Shown: positions 52,281 through 62,180, numbered from the stretch's first letter. The stretch is 64,000 nucleotides of DNA from PALSA-555 sp963821325 (GCA_963821325.1 CAWGDC010000001.1:248001-312000); one strand, 5' to 3'. Notes: a model not told the origin generated them from the sequence alone. A program made the numbers and translations.

Positions 52281-53591
52281 CTAACCGACAGCTGTCGGGT
52301 TTGTCGGAATCGAGGTGCTGCCCGGCGGGATGCACAGGAACGGCTTGCCCGGCGGGCTAAAGACGGGCTGGAACTTTCCGTTCACGACCTTCACGAACCC
52401 GAAACAGCCGTTGCCCACCGAATGGGCCGTCGTCCAGTTGACTGGGGGAATGAACCCGTTGGCGTTGTAGCTCTTCAGCTGGTTGATGGCGTCAACCACC
52501 TTCTGGCGCGTGAAGTCGCACCCCGCAGCTTTGAGACCGGTCACGAACAGGTCGGCATTGAGCCATCCGTACACGGAGTTCTCGGTCTGGGTCCCGCCGC
52601 TCTTCTTGATCCACTTCAAATAGAGCTGCAGTCCCGCCGGCTTGACCGTGGACTCGAAGGGCGCGAACTGGATGAAGACATAGCTCCCATTGGCAACCTG
52701 GGCGTTGGCGGCGATCCGCTGCTGGTTGTACGCGTCCGGGAGAAGCATCGGGACGTTGAGGCCCTGCCGCTTCATCTCGCGGGCGAGCAGGAACGCGCCG
52801 TTTGAATCGAGCGAGGGAACGACGAGTTGGACCTTGTCCTGAACCATTCGAGCGACGTCGGCGCTGTAATCCACACCGCCGAACGGGACGCTGGTGTCCT
52901 TAAAGACGACTTTTGCTTCTCCGGGAAACTTGTTGAACGTCGCCTCGATGACGTCGGCCGCCGACGACGACTGAGAGACGTTGTACGCGATCAGGCCGAC
53001 GCGCTTGACCCCGAGCTTCTTCGCCAGGAAGAGAGACGGGAAGGCGGTCGGCCCCGGTGTACTGAAGTTGATGAAGGAACCGACGGCACCGAACAGGTTG
53101 GCCGGCCCCGGGCTGTTGCCCTCTGAGCCCCACTCCGCGTTGATATCCCAACCGAACGTCGGGATCTTGTTCGTAGCCAGCAGGTCCGCGCCGCTGAAGA
53201 GGGTGGTCGCCACCGGGAGCACGGCGAACACGTTGTCGTCGCTGATCAGGCCCTGCACCTGCGCCCGGTTGTTCGAGAGCATGTCGTCGCGCTTCGAGGC
53301 GAGGACGAGCTTGCGTCCGCAGATCCCTCCCTGCGTCGAATTGATGTAGTCGAAGTACGCGCTCGTGCCGTCGAAGGAGGATGCGTTCGTGTTCGCCGTC
53401 GGGTCGCCCGTCACGGTGGCCACCCCACCGACCCGGATCTGGGTCGCGGTCACGCCCGGCTCGTTGACGGGCGGGTTCTGCTGCTGGGCGCCCGCTTGGG
53501 GCGCCGCCACCAGCACGACGGTCGCCGACGCAGCGACGAGCGCTACGACCGAGCGTCGTGCCCGACGAACCAGACTGTGAGCCTTCGCCAT
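52281..53591 (-). CDS. Substrate-binding protein of the fused Liv-type importer
   Basis: Exported protein of 436 residues. The signal peptide is MAKAHSLVRRARRSVVALVA and following, ending AGAQQQ. The mature type 1 binding fold begins TATQIRVGGVATVTGDPTAN and includes SVYGWLNADLFVTGLKAAGC near the C-terminus. Several cysteines (GGICGRK, AAGCDF, GNGCFGF, FLCIPPG) could form disulfides outside the cell. ATG at 53591 is chosen, with a G-rich ribosome-binding site six bases upstream; a TTG at 53597 is in frame. It is the first gene of the importer operon. Confidence 0.86.
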   Translation of the reverse strand: MAKAHSLVRRARRSVVALVAASATVVLVAAPQAGAQQQNPPVNEPGVTATQIRVGGVATVTGDPTANTNASSFDGTSAYFDYINSTQGGICGRKLVLASKRDDMLSNNRAQVQGLISDDNVFAVLPVATTLFSGADLLATNKIPTFGWDINAEWGSEGNSPGPANLFGAVGSFINFSTPGPTAFPSLFLAKKLGVKRVGLIAYNVSQSSSAADVIEATFNKFPGEAKVVFKDTSVPFGGVDYSADVARMVQDKVQLVVPSLDSNGAFLLAREMKRQGLNVPMLLPDAYNQQRIAANAQVANGSYVFIQFAPFESTVKPAGLQLYLKWIKKSGGTQTENSVYGWLNADLFVTGLKAAGCDFTRQKVVDAINQLKSYNANGFIPPVNWTTAHSVGNGCFGFVKVVNGKFQPVFSPPGKPFLCIPPGSTSIPTNPTAVG

Positions 53592-53878
53592 CGCCAACCC
53601 CCCGTGACAACCGCTTGGATTCGCCCGGCACCGTCCGACCCTCGGTGGACGGAAGCCTGTGTCCGAGATGGTCTAACATCCGCGTCGTTCGGGTGCCAGT
53701 CACCCCGGCCTCACCCGGCGGGCCGCTCGCCCTGAATCGCTGGCCGTCCAGCCAGCGCGGCCGCACCGCGACGAGGCTCGGAGCACGTCGAGCCCCCGCG
53801 GCCTCCCGTCCTCGTGCCACCCTGCATCTAACAGGTGCGTCATACTGATCGACCCACCGGTGCCGGCCGGCCGGAGGA

Positions 53879-55510
53879 ATGGTGCGACCGCTTCCGCAGC
53901 TCACTTCGACGAACGAGTGGTTTTGGACCTCGGGGGCCGACGGCCACCTCAGGATCCAGGCGTGTATCGACTGCGGGCAGTTCGTGCACCCGCCAACACC
54001 GGTGTGCCCGGCGTGTCGGAGCCGGTCGTGGGCGCCGACAAGGGTCTCGGGACGGGGAACAGTTGTGGCGTTCACGGTGAACCAACACCAGTGGGTTCCG
54101 TCATTCGAGCCTCCCTACGCGATTGCGATCGTCGCGCTGTCCGAGGACCCGGGGGTTCGTCTCACGACGAACGTCGTCGGCTGCGATCCCGACGAGGTGC
54201 ACGTCGGGCAGGAAGTCGTCGTGCGATTCGAACAACACGAAGGCGTCTGGCTCCCGCTCTTCGAGCCAACGGGCCTGACCGATCGCACCGAGCGGATCGC
54301 CGCGCCGACGCGGCCCACGCCGCGTCCTCCTCCCAGCAACGACCGGTTTGAGCACCGGGTGGTCCTCTCCGGCGTCGGCCGCTCGGCCCTCGGACGTCGG
54401 CTGATGGTCGATCCGCTGACCCTGGCCGCTGACGCCTGCCTCGCAGCGATCGATGACGCCGGGATCCAGGTGGGCGACATCGATGGCCTGTCGACGTACC
54501 CGGGCCCCTCGCCGATGGGCATGAGCGAGGGCGGCGCCACCGCGGTCGAGGAGGCGCTACGCCTCCGGCCCACATGGATCAACGGGGGCGGCGAGCTGCC
54601 GGGCCCGGGCGGCGCGGTGATCGCCGCGATGCTCGCGGTCGCGGGCGGCCTCTGTCGGCACGTCCTCTGCGTCCGCACGGTGTGGGAGTCGACCTACGCC
54701 GCGCTCGGGCTCCGCAGCGTCGGCAGCGCTCGAGTCTCCGGCCCGCTCTACGAATGGCGGGCACCGTTCGGTGCCATGTCGCCGGCGAACTGGATCGCGA
54801 TGCACGCCAACCACTATCTGCATCGCTACGGCGCGACCCGCGAGATGCTGGGTTGGATCGCGATCAACGGCCGAGCGAACGCTGGGCGCAACCCCACGGC
54901 GATCTACCGCGAGCCGATGACGATGGACGACTACCTGGCCGCCCGCCCGATCACGACCCCCTTCGGGCTCTACGACTGCGACGTGCCGTGCGATGCCTCG
55001 ATCGCCGTCATCGTGTCCGATGCCTCGGTCGCCGCTGACCTTCCCCGGCGAGGGATCAGGGTCGATGCCGTGGGCACCCAGATCGCCGAACGGATCTCTT
55101 GGGACCAGGACACGTTGACGCACGAGCCACAGGTCCTCGGTCAGTCCGCACACCTCTGGTCGCGTACGACCATGCGGCCGGCCGACATCGACGTGGCCCT
55201 CGTCTACGACGGCTTCACCTTCAACGCCATCTCGTGGCTCGAAGCGTTGGGATTCTGCGAACTGGGAGGTGCAATGGACTGGCTCGACGGTGGACGACGG
55301 ATCGCGCTCGACGGCGAGCTCCCGGTGAATCCGCACGGGGGGCAGCTGTCCGAGGGTCGAACGCACGGCTTCGGCTTCATCGCCGAGGCGATCACCCAGC
55401 TGCGCCACACCGCCGGCGACCGCCAGGTGGCGGGCGCCCAGACGGCGGTCGTCACGTCCGGGGGCGGCACGCCCTCCAGCGTGTTGCTCCTGCGGCGCGA
55501 CGGCACCTAG
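53879..55510 (+). CDS. DUF35 (Zn-ribbon/OB-fold)-thiolase-like fusion, lipid-transfer/aldolase type
   Basis: Protein of 543 residues. Residues ~1-130 are a DUF35 module: a zinc ribbon with CIDCGQ and CPACRS spaced about 15 residues apart, then an OB-fold (RGTVVAFTVNQHQWVP). Residues ~155-543 are a thiolase-like domain of the SCP-x/Ltp2 class (HRVVLSGVGRSALGRR at its start, NPHGGQLSEGRTHGFGFIAE near the end). In steroid-degrading actinobacteria these two modules are separate proteins that form an aldolase complex for side-chain cleavage; here they are fused. The start lies very close to GGAGG, so the next codon (GTG at 53882) is an alternative. Confidence 0.85.
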   Translation: MVRPLPQLTSTNEWFWTSGADGHLRIQACIDCGQFVHPPTPVCPACRSRSWAPTRVSGRGTVVAFTVNQHQWVPSFEPPYAIAIVALSEDPGVRLTTNVVGCDPDEVHVGQEVVVRFEQHEGVWLPLFEPTGLTDRTERIAAPTRPTPRPPPSNDRFEHRVVLSGVGRSALGRRLMVDPLTLAADACLAAIDDAGIQVGDIDGLSTYPGPSPMGMSEGGATAVEEALRLRPTWINGGGELPGPGGAVIAAMLAVAGGLCRHVLCVRTVWESTYAALGLRSVGSARVSGPLYEWRAPFGAMSPANWIAMHANHYLHRYGATREMLGWIAINGRANAGRNPTAIYREPMTMDDYLAARPITTPFGLYDCDVPCDASIAVIVSDASVAADLPRRGIRVDAVGTQIAERISWDQDTLTHEPQVLGQSAHLWSRTTMRPADIDVALVYDGFTFNAISWLEALGFCELGGAMDWLDGGRRIALDGELPVNPHGGQLSEGRTHGFGFIAEAITQLRHTAGDRQVAGAQTAVVTSGGGTPSSVLLLRRDGT

Positions 55511-55542
55511 CCGAGCACGGTTCTCGGTCTGGAGGGAGCCTG

Positions 55543-55602
55543 ATGGCCGTCGCGAAGCGTCAAGCCTCCGAGTTCGGCCGAGCGGGGAGCGCCCGGACCC
55601 AA
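55543..55602 (+). other. Possible truncated gene start
   Basis: An ATG at 55543 is preceded by GGAGGGAG at ideal spacing, directly after the DUF35-thiolase gene. It reads MAVAKRQASEFGRAGSARTQ before running antiparallel into the aldehyde dehydrogenase gene. The sequence does not continue as a believable protein. It may be the stub of a formerly downstream gene replaced by rearrangement, or chance. Confidence 0.25.
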
Positions 55603-57093
55603 TCAGGCCGGGTAGCCGGCTGGCCTGCCTTCGAGGATCACGGCCTTGGTCTCAAGGAACGGCAGCAGGCCCTCTTTCCCACCTTCGCGACCGATGCCCG
55701 ACTGCTTGAACCCGCCGAACGCCATGCCGAAGTCGGTACGGAAGGCATTGTGCCCGACGGTGCCGGACCGAAGCTCACGTGCGACGGCACGAGCACGTTC
55801 GACGTCATTGGTGAACACCGAGGCGTTGAGCCCATAGATGGTGTCGTTCGCGATCTGCACCGCGTCCTGCTCGTCGGCCGCCGCGATCACGCTGAGCACC
55901 GGGCCGAAGATCTCCTCGCGACCGATCGTCGAGGCGTTGTCGACGTTGCCGAACACCGTCGGCTCCACGTAGTAGCCCCGATCGAGAGCTTCGGGACGCC
56001 CTCCCCCGGTCGCCAGCGTCGCGCCTTCGGCCACACCCCTGGCGATGAAGCCCTCGACCCGGTCGCGCTGGCGTTGTGAGACAAGCGGGCCGAGCTGTGA
56101 CCGTTCATCGAACGGGTCACCGACGCGCGTCTCGCCGAAGGTGGAAGTGAGCGCGTCCACGAGCTCGTCGTGGCGACTCTTGGTCACAATGACCCGGGTG
56201 AGCGAGGAGCACACCTGGCCGTTGAGCCCGCACTCGGCGCGTGCGAGCGTCGTGGCGGCGGCCCCGAGGTCCATGTCGTCGAGGACCACAGCGGCCGACT
56301 TCCCACCGAGCTCGAGCGTGCAGCGTGCGATCCGCTCGCCACACAGCGACGCGATGCGCCGGCCGGCCGCGGTCGATCCGGTGAACGTGATCTTGTCCAC
56401 GCCGGGATCGCGGACGAGCAACTCCGACACCTCCCGGTCGGCGGTGACGACGTTCAGCACGCCGGGCGGCAGACCGATCTGCTCGGCTGCCTCCGCGAAC
56501 ACGTAGCCCTCGCCTGGAGCCTCCGGCGCCGACTTCAGCACGACGGCGCAACCGGCGAGGAGCGCGGGACCGATCTTGTGGCAGATGAGCGCCACCGGAG
56601 CGTTCCACGGGATGATCGCACCAACGACCCCGACCGGCTCGCGCACCAGGAGGCCGAACGCACCACCGACCGTCGGTGGACACTCCTCCTCGAACGGGAA
56701 CGAGTCCGCCAGCGCGGCGTACGACTCGAGCGCACCCGATCCGATCCGCCCGGCATACTGCGACGTCTTGTAGAGGACACCCGATTCCCGTGGCCACAGC
56801 TGCGCCAGCACGTCGCCGCGCTCGGCGAGGCCCGCCCCGAGCGCCCGCAGGTAATCGGCGCGCTCGGCGTGGGTCATGCGGGGCCACGGGCCCTCGTCGA
56901 ACGCCTGACGCGCGGCCGCGATCGCTCGTGCCAGGTCGTCGGGCCCGGCCGCCGCGACCCGGTAGTAGAGCTCTTCGGTCCCGGAGTCGATCACGTCGAT
57001 GGTCGCATCGGACGAGGGCGCAACCCACTCGCCTCCGACGAAGAAACGATCGGCGTGTCGTAGAGGTGCGGTCGTCGCTCTGGCTGCGGTCAT
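55603..57093 (-). CDS. NAD(P)-dependent aldehyde dehydrogenase
   Basis: Protein of 496 residues, the standard family length. It has PWNAPVALICHKIGPALLAG with the preceding GVVGAII near residue 150, FTGSTAAGRRIA, the catalytic glutamate in LELGGKSAAVV, the nucleophilic cysteine in NGQVCSS near residue 287, and FGPVLSV plus GFKQSGIGREGG near the C-terminus. It would oxidise an aldehyde intermediate to the acid, for example after P450 hydroxylation of a side chain. It is the last gene of the minus-strand run with two P450s and an acyl-CoA dehydrogenase. Confidence 0.9.
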   Translation of the reverse strand: MTAARATTAPLRHADRFFVGGEWVAPSSDATIDVIDSGTEELYYRVAAAGPDDLARAIAAARQAFDEGPWPRMTHAERADYLRALGAGLAERGDVLAQLWPRESGVLYKTSQYAGRIGSGALESYAALADSFPFEEECPPTVGGAFGLLVREPVGVVGAIIPWNAPVALICHKIGPALLAGCAVVLKSAPEAPGEGYVFAEAAEQIGLPPGVLNVVTADREVSELLVRDPGVDKITFTGSTAAGRRIASLCGERIARCTLELGGKSAAVVLDDMDLGAAATTLARAECGLNGQVCSSLTRVIVTKSRHDELVDALTSTFGETRVGDPFDERSQLGPLVSQRQRDRVEGFIARGVAEGATLATGGGRPEALDRGYYVEPTVFGNVDNASTIGREEIFGPVLSVIAAADEQDAVQIANDTIYGLNASVFTNDVERARAVARELRSGTVGHNAFRTDFGMAFGGFKQSGIGREGGKEGLLPFLETKAVILEGRPAGYPA

Positions 57094-57115
57094 CTGCTTG
57101 CTCCGTTCTGAACGG

Positions 57116-58357
57116 TCACGTTGTGGGGCTGTCCTTCGTGCTGTAGCTGAGCGGCAGGTGCTTGATGCTGCCGTTGGTGATCGACGTCAGTCGCTCCACG
57201 GTTCCCGACACCTCGAACGACGCCAAGCGTGTCAGCAGGTGGCGCAAGATCGTCTCCAACTCGACCCGGGCGACATGCGCGCCCATGCAGAAGTGCTCGC
57301 CGAAGCCAAACGTGAGATGAGGGTTCGGGCGGCGGTCGATCCGGAACTCGAACGGTTCGTCGAACACCTCCTCGTCGCGGTTCGCCGACGCGAAGTACAG
57401 CGCTACCTGCTCGCCGGCGCGGATCATCGTCCCCCGCACCTCGCAATCCTCAGTGGCGGTGCGGGTGAAGTGGCTGATCGGGCTGACCCAGCGCAGGATT
57501 TCCTCCACCGCATCCGGGAGCAAGTCTGGACGTTCACGCAGCTTCTCCCACTCACGGCGGTGCTCGGAGAAGACGAGCAGGCCCCCGCTGATCGCGTTGC
57601 GCGTGGTCTCGTTTCCGGCCTCGACGAGGAGCTCGCAATACGAGACGAGCTGCTCCGCGTTGAGAGGCGATCCGTCGACCTCGCCCTCGATGAGCTCGCT
57701 AACCAGGTCGTCGCGAGGGTCGCTGCGACGCTGCGCGATCAGCTGGTCGAAGTAGGCATGGAGCTCGCCGCGTGCCCGCTTGCTGGTGGCGCCCGGCGTC
57801 TCGCCGGGCCGCCGGTACTCCGGATCATCCTTGCCGATGACCTCGTTGGTGCAGCGGAACAACAGCTCCCAGTCGTCGCTCGGCACACCGAGCATCCAGG
57901 CAATCACCCCGAGTGGGAACGGGGCCGCGATGCGCTCGACGAAGTCGAGCTCCCCCGACGCGCCGGCCGGCGTGGCTCCTTCGAGGATCTCGACCGCAAT
58001 CCGGTCAATGTCACGTCGGCGCCCTCGTACCGCTCGCGGCGTGAACCCGGCGTTCGCGACCCGACGCACCGGCCCGTGCCGCGGCGGATCGAGCATGACA
58101 ACCATCTCCGACGGCGGGAACACGACTCCGGCCGGCCGCAGCGAGATCCCCTGCGCGCTCGAGAATCGCAGCGGCTGCTTCAAGATCTCCAGGATGTCGG
58201 CGTGCTTCGTGATCGCCCAGAACGGCTCGTACCCGTCGGGCGCGAAGTACGCGACCGGCGACTCGGCGCGCAGTCTCGTCCAGACGTCGTCCGGATAGCC
58301 GCGACGTGCATAGCGCTCAGGATCGACGAGCTCCAGCACGTCGACGTCGATGGTCAT
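57116..58357 (-). CDS. Cytochrome P450 (first)
   Basis: Bacterial class I P450 of 413 residues. The I-helix oxygen motif is AGNETTRNAI near residue 245, ExxR is in EEILRW near residue 285, and the haem loop FGFGEHFCMGAHVAR near residue 350 supplies the cysteine ligand. The overall pattern resembles CYP125/CYP142-like sterol or fatty-chain hydroxylases, but I cannot assign a subfamily. Electrons would come from a ferredoxin encoded elsewhere. It lies 22 bases upstream of the aldehyde dehydrogenase, in one operon with the acyl-CoA dehydrogenase. Confidence 0.9.
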   Translation of the reverse strand: MTIDVDVLELVDPERYARRGYPDDVWTRLRAESPVAYFAPDGYEPFWAITKHADILEILKQPLRFSSAQGISLRPAGVVFPPSEMVVMLDPPRHGPVRRVANAGFTPRAVRGRRRDIDRIAVEILEGATPAGASGELDFVERIAAPFPLGVIAWMLGVPSDDWELLFRCTNEVIGKDDPEYRRPGETPGATSKRARGELHAYFDQLIAQRRSDPRDDLVSELIEGEVDGSPLNAEQLVSYCELLVEAGNETTRNAISGGLLVFSEHRREWEKLRERPDLLPDAVEEILRWVSPISHFTRTATEDCEVRGTMIRAGEQVALYFASANRDEEVFDEPFEFRIDRRPNPHLTFGFGEHFCMGAHVARVELETILRHLLTRLASFEVSGTVERLTSITNGSIKHLPLSYSTKDSPTT

Positions 58358-58367
58358 CGGACGCGCC

Positions 58368-59528
58368 TCACTTCGTCGGCTCCCTGGGAAGCCCGAGGAG
58401 GCGCTCGCCGATGATGTTGCGTTGGATCTCGCTCGTCCCGCCCATGATCGAGTTGGCACGCGATGTGAGCAGACCCAACGGCCAACGCCCCTCGTCAACG
58501 ACGGATTCGTCGCCCGCCATGAGGAGGGCGTCGGGACCGACGACCGCGACGGCGGTGTCGTACAACCGCTGGCTCATCCCCGCCCAGAACAGCTTCACGA
58601 CGCTCGACTCCGATCCGAGTTCCTCGCCGCGCGCGAGACGGGCGAGCGTGCGCTCGTTGTGGAGGCGGAAGATCTCGACCTCGAGCGACGCCTGCGCGAG
58701 CCGCTGGCGTGCGATCGGGTCGCGGACCCGCCCGGAGCGTGCACAGGCCTGCAACAGCAGATCGAACGCCTGTGCGAGGAGGACCTGCTCCTTCCACACA
58801 AACGTGGCCCCACGCTCGTTCGCAAGCGTCGTGCTCGCGACGGCCCAGCCTTCGTTCTCCGGGCCGATGAGGTGCCCGACGGGGACCTCCACGCCGTCGA
58901 GGAAGACCTCGTTGAACTCGCTCTCACCGGTGATCTGGCGCAGCGGACGGACGTCCACGCCCGTCGCCGTCATCGGGATCGCCAACATTGAGATGCCCTT
59001 GTGCTTGGGCCCGGTCGGATCAGTACGAACGAGCGCGATGCCCCAGTCAGCGAAGCGCGCATGCGATGACCAGACCTTTTGGCCCGTGACGACATAGACC
59101 CCACCGCGCTTCTCGGCGCGCGTCGAGAGTGCGGCGAGGTCGCTCCCTGCGTCCGGCTCGCTGAACAGCTGACACCAGATGTCGTCGCCGGACGCGATCC
59201 TCTGCATCCAACGCCGCCGTTGCTCCTCGGTACCATGTGCCATCAACGTCGGTCCGACGAGGCTGACGCCGGCGCGCCCGAGGATCTGCGGCGCGCCGGC
59301 GCGCGCAAGCTCCTCGTTGTAGATGGCGACCTGCGTTAGCGACGCGCCGCGTCCGCCGTATTCGACCGGCCAGTTGACGCCGACCCAGCGTCCCGAGTGC
59401 AGCGTCCGCTGCCACTCACGCAGGACGTCGGCATCCTCGGACGTCGCCGGCACCTCGACGTCAGGTGGCACGTGCTCCGCGAGCCAGCTGCGCAGCTCGT
59501 CGCGGAACTGGTCGTCGCGCTCTGACAT
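58368..59528 (-). CDS. Acyl-CoA dehydrogenase
   Basis: FAD enzyme of 386 residues. It has QLFSEPDAGSDLAALSTRAE near residue 120, a strand with GQKVWSSHARFADW, and the C-terminal SIMGGTSEIQRNIIGERLLG. In the two-subunit ChsE-type steroid enzymes the catalytic glutamate may lie in a partner; here a base candidate is not obvious. It would introduce a double bond into a CoA-activated side chain. The ATG at 59528 has GGAG about eight bases upstream. It is flanked by the two P450 genes. Confidence 0.88.
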   Translation of the reverse strand: MSERDDQFRDELRSWLAEHVPPDVEVPATSEDADVLREWQRTLHSGRWVGVNWPVEYGGRGASLTQVAIYNEELARAGAPQILGRAGVSLVGPTLMAHGTEEQRRRWMQRIASGDDIWCQLFSEPDAGSDLAALSTRAEKRGGVYVVTGQKVWSSHARFADWGIALVRTDPTGPKHKGISMLAIPMTATGVDVRPLRQITGESEFNEVFLDGVEVPVGHLIGPENEGWAVASTTLANERGATFVWKEQVLLAQAFDLLLQACARSGRVRDPIARQRLAQASLEVEIFRLHNERTLARLARGEELGSESSVVKLFWAGMSQRLYDTAVAVVGPDALLMAGDESVVDEGRWPLGLLTSRANSIMGGTSEIQRNIIGERLLGLPREPTK

Positions 59529-59568
59529 CTCGGGCTCCACAACTCGCGAGTGCCGTTCCCCGGGGCTC

Positions 59569-60849
59569 TCAGCCGACAGGCGTGAACTCGAGATACAAGC
59601 GATCCAGACCGCGCATCAGGTAGATCGGGGTGTACTCGTAGCGGCGGGCACCGGCCGGGCCGTGCGCCGCCTCGGAGATCCGGATGTCGGACATGCGCTC
59701 GAAGAGACGCTCGGTGCTGACGTAAGCCTCGGCCCGCGCGAGCGGCGCCCCAGCGCACAGGTGGAGGCCGAACCCAAACCCGAGGTGCTGGCGCCCGTTC
59801 GGCCGATCGAGGCGGAGCTCGTTGGGGGCTTCGAACTGGCGAGGATCACGGTTGGCGGCACCGGGCATCACGAACACGCTGTCACCGGGGGCGATGTCGA
59901 CGCCGCCGAGCGTCGAGGCGACGCGTGCGAGTCGGAACTGCCCCTGGAGCGGGCTCTCGAGACGCAGGCACTCCTCGACAAAGGCCGGGATGAGCGCCCG
60001 GTCGTCCCGCAGCCGCTGCTGGAGCTCGGGGCGCTCGCCGATCAGCCGCAGCATCGTGCCCAAGAGGCGCGCCGTGGTCTCCTGGCCCGCCGCGAAAAGG
60101 TTGGAGGCGATCAACATGACGTCGTTGACCTCGGGCAACGAACCGTCGGGGAACGGCGCGGTGGCCAGCTTCGTCATGACGTCGTCGCGTGGCTCGCGTC
60201 GACGGTCCTCGATGTACACGGTGAACCGGTCGTAGAGGAACTCCAGCGGCTTGTGGACCAACGGACCGCTCGTCGGTCGGCTGTCGCCTTGCAGCTCCTC
60301 GCGGAACGCGGGTTGGTCGGCTTCCGGTACGCCGAGCAGATCGGCGATCACGAGCAGTGTGAAGGCGCTGGCGTAGTCGTGCACGAACTCGCACTCACCG
60401 CGGTCGACGAACTCGTCGATCTGGCGATCGGCGAGCTGCCACATGAACTCCTCGTTCTCCTTGAGGCGCTTCGGGGTGATCAGCCGCATCAGCAGCGCTC
60501 GGTGCGCGGTGTGCTTCGGCGGATCGAAGCTCGGCAGCTGGTCGCTGAACGGCAGCACGTCGCGGTGCTGCTCGATGATCTCGCTGATGTCGTCGCCCTC
60601 GAACGGGACCGGCCAATCGGTGAACGGCCCGGCCACCGTGTTGCAGTTCGAGAACCGCTCGGTGTCGTGGTAGACGGCAACGGCTTCCTCGTAGCCGGTG
60701 ACCATGACGGCGCCGTGATGCGGCTCGCGCCACACGGGTCCGTGCGAGCGGAGCCATTCGTGGTACGGGTACGGGTCCTGGTACAGGGCCCGGGCGCGGA
60801 ACCAGTCGATCTTGTCGAAGTCGGTCGTGTCGAAGTCGGTCGTGGTCAC
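59569..60849 (-). CDS. Cytochrome P450 (second)
   Basis: P450 of 426 residues, distinct from the first. It has the I-helix motif FAAGQETTARLLG near residue 240, an ExxR-containing EECLRLESP, and the haem loop LGFGFGLHLCAGAPLAR near residue 355. GGAGG precedes the GTG start. The first 12 codons contain a 15-base tandem duplication that gives TTDFD twice. It probably hydroxylates a different position or intermediate of the same substrate as the first P450. It is the first structural gene after the double-TetR regulator. Confidence 0.9.
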   Translation of the reverse strand: MTTTDFDTTDFDKIDWFRARALYQDPYPYHEWLRSHGPVWREPHHGAVMVTGYEEAVAVYHDTERFSNCNTVAGPFTDWPVPFEGDDISEIIEQHRDVLPFSDQLPSFDPPKHTAHRALLMRLITPKRLKENEEFMWQLADRQIDEFVDRGECEFVHDYASAFTLLVIADLLGVPEADQPAFREELQGDSRPTSGPLVHKPLEFLYDRFTVYIEDRRREPRDDVMTKLATAPFPDGSLPEVNDVMLIASNLFAAGQETTARLLGTMLRLIGERPELQQRLRDDRALIPAFVEECLRLESPLQGQFRLARVASTLGGVDIAPGDSVFVMPGAANRDPRQFEAPNELRLDRPNGRQHLGFGFGLHLCAGAPLARAEAYVSTERLFERMSDIRISEAAHGPAGARRYEYTPIYLMRGLDRLYLEFTPVG

Positions 60850-60869
60850 AGATCCTCCAATCGGAAGCG

Positions 60870-62180
60870 TCAGCGGCCCAGGAGCCCGCGCTCGATGATG
60901 TGCGCGGCGGCCTCGACCTCCGCGGGGGGTTGCTGCCGTGCGCCGAACACGCCGAGCAGCGCCACCATGACGACCGCATCGACGTCGGCGTCACCAAACC
61001 CTCGCGGCTGCAGGAAGCGAGACATCCGCCGTCGACCCCAGTCGAGCAGCGGCGCGGACTCGGTCCTGATCACGGGATCCTCGAGCGCGGCATCCACCCA
61101 GACGCGCAGCATCCTGGCCTCGTGGGCGTGCGTCGCGTAGTAGCGGCGAAGCCACCGACGCAACACCGTTGTGCCTGTCGGACCCTCGAGCACCGCGCCC
61201 TCGGGCAGCTCTAGCACTTCGGCTCCCACAGTCTGCACGGCGCGCGCCGTGAGGATCCGAGCGAGATGCTCCTTGTTCCGGAAGTATCGGTAGAACGCAC
61301 CGTGCGACACACCGGCGGCTTCGACGAGGTCGTCAACGCGGGTGGCGTGGTACCCGTGGTCGACGAACACGGCCCGGGCCGACGCAAGCAAGGAGTCGAG
61401 CGCCGGGTTGGCAGGAGCGTCAGGAGCCATCGCGCCGTCGGGGCGGAGGACGTCGAGCATGGCAGGACCGAACTCGAGCACCGGTGACCGAGAACCGTCG
61501 GACGGATGCACGTTCACATCGGCGCGCAGCCCGAACAACGTGCGATGCAGGACATCGGTGATCGCCAGCTCGATGCGCTCGTCCGGGTAGGCCTCGGGTA
61601 CGACGGAGCGAAGGAGGCCACTGACCTCGAGGGTGTGGTTCAGGCAATCGAGCAGCAACCGGATCACCGGGTCCAACTGGCGGGGCGGGAGCGTGGTCGT
61701 CGCCAACCTCGCGTGGATCCGCCCGATGGTCTCTTTCCCTGTGTGCCGCGCCATGCCGGCGAGGACCTCGTCGACCTCCAACGAGTGGAAGATGGGCTCA
61801 TAGCGCGAGTAAATGTCCGCGTAGCGGGCGACCCAGGTCCGCATCGCCTCCCATCCCTCGATGTCGGGGGTGAGCGGCTCCAGCGCCTCGGTCGAGGCGC
61901 TGACTTGGCGTGCGACCTGCCCGGCGAGGTGGCGGTAGACCTCCTCCTTGCTGGCGAAGTACTGGTAGAACGCGACCCGCGAGCACCGGGCGAGCTTCGT
62001 GATCCGGTCGATGCTGCACGCGTGGTAGCCCTGGTCACCGAAGGCACGTAGGGCCGCATCGAGAATGCGCTGCTGCGTCCGCTGCCCCCGGGCACCGACT
62101 CGGGGGTTGTCGGAGAACGGCGCACGGCGCACGATGGCCACGGCTCCGTCGAGGGGCCCGCTTTGGTGGTCGTCCGGCAT
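60870..62180 (-). CDS. Tandem double-TetR transcriptional regulator
   Basis: Protein of 436 residues made of two complete TetR units in one chain. Unit 1 (residues ~30-215) has TQQRILDAALRAFGDQGYHA and SIDRITKLARCSRVAFYQYF. Unit 2 (residues ~240-430) has SLLASARAVFVDHGYHATRV and DDLVEAAGVSHGAFYRYFRN. Normal TetR proteins are ~200-residue homodimers, so this could act as a covalent heterodimer reading an asymmetric operator. The ATG at 62180 has GAGGAGG upstream. It sits 20 bases before the P450 operon and divergent from the aldo/keto reductase, and probably controls both. Confidence 0.87.
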   Translation of the reverse strand: MPDDHQSGPLDGAVAIVRRAPFSDNPRVGARGQRTQQRILDAALRAFGDQGYHACSIDRITKLARCSRVAFYQYFASKEEVYRHLAGQVARQVSASTEALEPLTPDIEGWEAMRTWVARYADIYSRYEPIFHSLEVDEVLAGMARHTGKETIGRIHARLATTTLPPRQLDPVIRLLLDCLNHTLEVSGLLRSVVPEAYPDERIELAITDVLHRTLFGLRADVNVHPSDGSRSPVLEFGPAMLDVLRPDGAMAPDAPANPALDSLLASARAVFVDHGYHATRVDDLVEAAGVSHGAFYRYFRNKEHLARILTARAVQTVGAEVLELPEGAVLEGPTGTTVLRRWLRRYYATHAHEARMLRVWVDAALEDPVIRTESAPLLDWGRRRMSRFLQPRGFGDADVDAVVMVALLGVFGARQQPPAEVEAAAHIIERGLLGR

